Below, piece after piece: positions 43,196 through 45,100 of a DNA stretch of 45,100 bases; position 1 is the first letter of the stretch, and every line of letters starts with the position of its first letter. Made by a program: the position numbers and the translations under genes. The notes below the pieces were generated by a model. That model worked only from the letters and a program-made list of their open reading frames with translations. It made no database searches and was not told where the DNA came from. Origin of the DNA: DATKZH01 sp964475955 (GTDB taxonomy: Bacteria > Planctomycetota > Planctomycetia > Pirellulales > Thermoguttaceae); the NCBI GenBank assembly GCA_964475955.1, contig CAYYZY010000050.1, positions 1-45,100 of the forward strand. Direction: 5' to 3'.

Positions 43196-43409
43196 CATAT
43201 CGACGAGCACCTCAACGTCTTCCTCGTCGAGACGAGCGTTCAGCTCTCGAGATGGGAAAGCCCCCTTCACGTGCAACGTAGGGCGGATCGCCGGATAGGT
43301 TGCCGCTGCGCGTCGATATGCTGAAGCATAACCTACACGGCTGGATCGCGCAAGGCGACCCATGCGACCGTCACCGACGCGCCGCAGGGAAATTACCGCG
43401 ATCGGTCCG
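43196..43409. other. Gap between convergent genes
   Basis: A 214-bp gap. An imperfect hairpin (TAGGTT near 43296 with AACCTA near 43330, inner TATGCT/AGCATA) may act as a bidirectional transcription end. On the minus strand 43205-43290 reads as protein-like (HVKGAFPSRELNARLDEED) and may be a gene remnant, but no start or family is evident. Confidence 0.35.
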
Positions 43410-45100
43410 CTATTCGTCCTCGCTCGGGTCGCTATCGCGCGATTCCTCCGGCGGCGGCTCGTCGCTTGTTGGAGGGGCCTCCGGGGCACTCGGCTCCGGG
43501 CGGTCCGCCTCCGCATCGGCTGCCTCCCTTGCCGGTTGCCCGTATACGCCTATTCCCTCCGGTGCCAAGCCGTTTTGGGAGAGGGTGCAGGCGATCTTGG
43601 GCCAGCCGGCGGGGGCGAGGGATTGGGAGGAGCAGCGGAGGACGACGAGCGTGTCGTCGTCCAGCCCGAACGCCAGCCAGCCCGGGGCGATGATCGCGCC
43701 GGCGGAGCGGATGGCCGCTTCCACCCGGGCCGTCCACTTGGCGTTGCCCCGGCCGTCGACCGCGTGGATCGTGCCCGAGTCGTCGCCGAAGTAGATCGTG
43801 TCGTCGTCGCCCACCACGGGCGTGCCTTCGACGGGTCCGCCGGCCTGGTACTGCCAGCGGATCTGGTGCGAGTTGCCGTCGACCGAGACGAGCATCCCCC
43901 GCGGCTCCTGCCCGCGCTGGGCCTGGCTCGCGCCCACGTAAACGTGCCCGGCCGGGTCGATCACCGGCGAGCCGAGCAACATGCCGGGCATCTTCGTGGC
44001 CCAGGCGGTGGCCCCGCTGGAGGCGAAGCCGTAGAGGACCTGGTCGCGCGCGGCGACGACCAGCACGCCGTCTTCGGTCACGGCGGGCGAGGAGTTGAGG
44101 TATCCGCCGACGTAGCCCTGCTCGGCGGCGTGGTCCCAGATATTTTCGCCCCCATCGGGCCCGAGCCGGACGGCGAAGACGTAGCCGTCCTCGGCGCCGA
44201 CGTAGAGGACGCCGTGCAGGACGACGCCGGCCGAGTCGAACTTGCGCCGCGAGCGGAAGTAGGGCCGGCGGCCGCGCTTGCCGTCGCCGTCGACGCGGAC
44301 CAGCCCGCCCTCGTAGTGGCCGACGTAGGTGTTGCCCTCGGCGTCGCAGACCGGGGCGGCCCAGCCGAGCGGCTCGCCCAGGTGGGCGGGGGCCCAAACC
44401 TGCTTGCCGGCCGAGCTGACGGCGTGGAGGTAGCCGTCGGCGGCGTGGGCGCGGAGGGTGCCGTCGGGCGCGACGACGACCGGGCCGGGCACGTGGCTGC
44501 CGATGACGTATTCCCAGAGCACGTGGGGGCCGCCCTCGCGGTCCTCGACGGCCAACAGCCGCCCCTGCGTGCAGAAGATGATCCGGCCCTCGGGGTCGAC
44601 GGCCGGGGCGTTGCGCATCGGCTTGGCGTCGACGTTGTAGGGCGGCTGATCGGGATACGCCCAGGCGAACTGCTCGGGGCGGACAACCTCTGGGCGGACC
44701 TTCGGCCGCGGCTTGGGCGGCTGGGGCTTGGGGGCCGGCTTCTCGCCCGCCGGGGGCTTGGTGCGCCGTCGGCCGGGGGGTGCGGCCGGGCGGCCTTTGG
44801 GCGGCGCGCTCGGCTTGGCCTTGGGCGGGGTCGCAGGGCGCCGCTTGGCCGGCTTCTCGGACCGCCTCGCAGGGGGTGCGCCCTCCTGGGGTGTCTCGGG
44901 CGGCGGCGACGCGGGTCGCTGCGCCGCCGGGGGCGCGGGCCGGCGAGGAGGTTGCGCCGGCGGCTGGGCGGCGGGCGGCCTCGGCGGTTGGGCCGGTTGT
45001 TGGGGAGCGGGCCGACTCGGCGGTTGCTGGGGTTGCTGCGGCGCGGGCGGCTGGGCGGGCGGCTGCTGCGCGGGGGGCGGTTGGGCCGGCGGCGGGCCGG
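43410..45100 (-). CDS. PQQ-type beta-propeller protein with Pro-rich N-terminal half, 5' end off window
   Basis: The frame is open to the right edge (first whole codon ends at 45098), giving at least 563 residues; the true start lies outside. The visible N-terminal 150 residues are Pro/Gln/Ala-rich, shifting to Lys/Arg/Pro-rich (KPAPKPQPPKPRPKVRPE), then FAWAYPDQPPYNVDAKPMR leads into the propeller. Blade-type motifs include GRIIFCTQGRLLAVEDREGG, GNTYVGHYEGGLVRVDG and GTIHAVDGRGNAKWTARVE. A starting Met at 44618 inside the frame is unlikely because a blade would be cut. The tail is acidic and Pro-rich (PPPEESRDSDPSEDE). The basic Pro-rich half could bind membranes, walls or nucleic acid; what it does is unknown. 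A signal or TM segment might exist beyond the edge. Confidence 0.85.
   Translation of the reverse strand, partial: GPPPAQPPPAQQPPAQPPAPQQPQQPPSRPAPQQPAQPPRPPAAQPPAQPPRRPAPPAAQRPASPPPETPQEGAPPARRSEKPAKRRPATPPKAKPSAPPKGRPAAPPGRRRTKPPAGEKPAPKPQPPKPRPKVRPEVVRPEQFAWAYPDQPPYNVDAKPMRNAPAVDPEGRIIFCTQGRLLAVEDREGGPHVLWEYVIGSHVPGPVVVAPDGTLRAHAADGYLHAVSSAGKQVWAPAHLGEPLGWAAPVCDAEGNTYVGHYEGGLVRVDGDGKRGRRPYFRSRRKFDSAGVVLHGVLYVGAEDGYVFAVRLGPDGGENIWDHAAEQGYVGGYLNSSPAVTEDGVLVVAARDQVLYGFASSGATAWATKMPGMLLGSPVIDPAGHVYVGASQAQRGQEPRGMLVSVDGNSHQIRWQYQAGGPVEGTPVVGDDDTIYFGDDSGTIHAVDGRGNAKWTARVEAAIRSAGAIIAPGWLAFGLDDDTLVVLRCSSQSLAPAGWPKIACTLSQNGLAPEGIGVYGQPAREAADAEADRPEPSAPEAPPTSDEPPPEESRDSDPSEDE

Noticed and set aside
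43073..43516. Minus-strand 147-residue gene
   Set aside because: Most of it is antisense to the HEAT gene end or overlaps the propeller gene in another frame; only a short internal stretch looks protein-like.

Overview
High-GC bacterial DNA whose gene content points to the phylum Planctomycetota, most likely Pirellulales or a relative (inference). The clues are several Tat- or Sec-exported sugar-related enzymes (Gfo/Idh/MocA oxidoreductase, sugar isomerase/epimerase, GH172-like and GH42-like hydrolases), repeated PQQ-type beta-propeller proteins, FHA, PP2C and kinase-like signalling proteins with long Pro/Ala-rich tails, and many dispersed palindromic repeats. No rRNA, tRNA or CRISPR array was seen.

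Left part (1-7.7 kb): an exported HtrA-type protease and a DksA/TraR-type zinc-finger protein on the minus strand, a divergent FHA/coiled-coil/two-TM protein, a sugar isomerase-like TIM barrel, a divergent Tat-exported TIM-barrel-like protein, and a 57-residue membrane protein too short to stand out by length but with a strong ribosome binding site.

Second part (8.0-17.1 kb): a 1200-residue STAND/NACHT-like ATPase with 13 WD40 repeats of exactly 126 bp each, followed on the same strand by a membrane-anchored vWA protein. Then come two minus-strand exported proteins, a lipoprotein beta-propeller and a Tat-exported Gfo/Idh/MocA oxidoreductase.

Central part (17.2-34.5 kb): nine minus-strand genes that read as one locus. 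In transcription order they are: a polytopic Gly-rich membrane protein with FHA domain; a multi-TM protein with a C-terminal P-loop GTPase (double-GTPase DO-GTPase2-like); an atypical protein kinase lacking the usual beta-3 lysine; a 1335-residue GTPase-associated protein (GAP1-like N-terminus) overlapping the kinase by 4 bp; an anchored helical protein; a vWA protein with intact MIDAS; a protein with two degenerate vWA-like domains; a PP2C phosphatase; and an anchored protein with a glutamine-amidotransferase-like fold. This is the most interesting system in the window. It resembles the GTPase/vWA/PP2C/kinase loci proposed from comparative genomics to be regulated biological-conflict or signalling systems, but with an unusually membrane-centred composition. 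Two heptamer-based inverted repeats sit at its internal junctions.

Right part (34.6-45.1 kb): an exported beta-propeller, a frameshifted GH172/DUF2961-like gene, a hicB-hicA toxin-antitoxin pair, an internally deleted amidohydrolase, a large exported GH42-like hydrolase, a HEAT-repeat protein carrying an in-frame palindromic insertion, and a beta-propeller protein with a Pro-rich N-terminal half that runs off the right edge. This part shows gene decay and repeat insertion, consistent with an accessory region.
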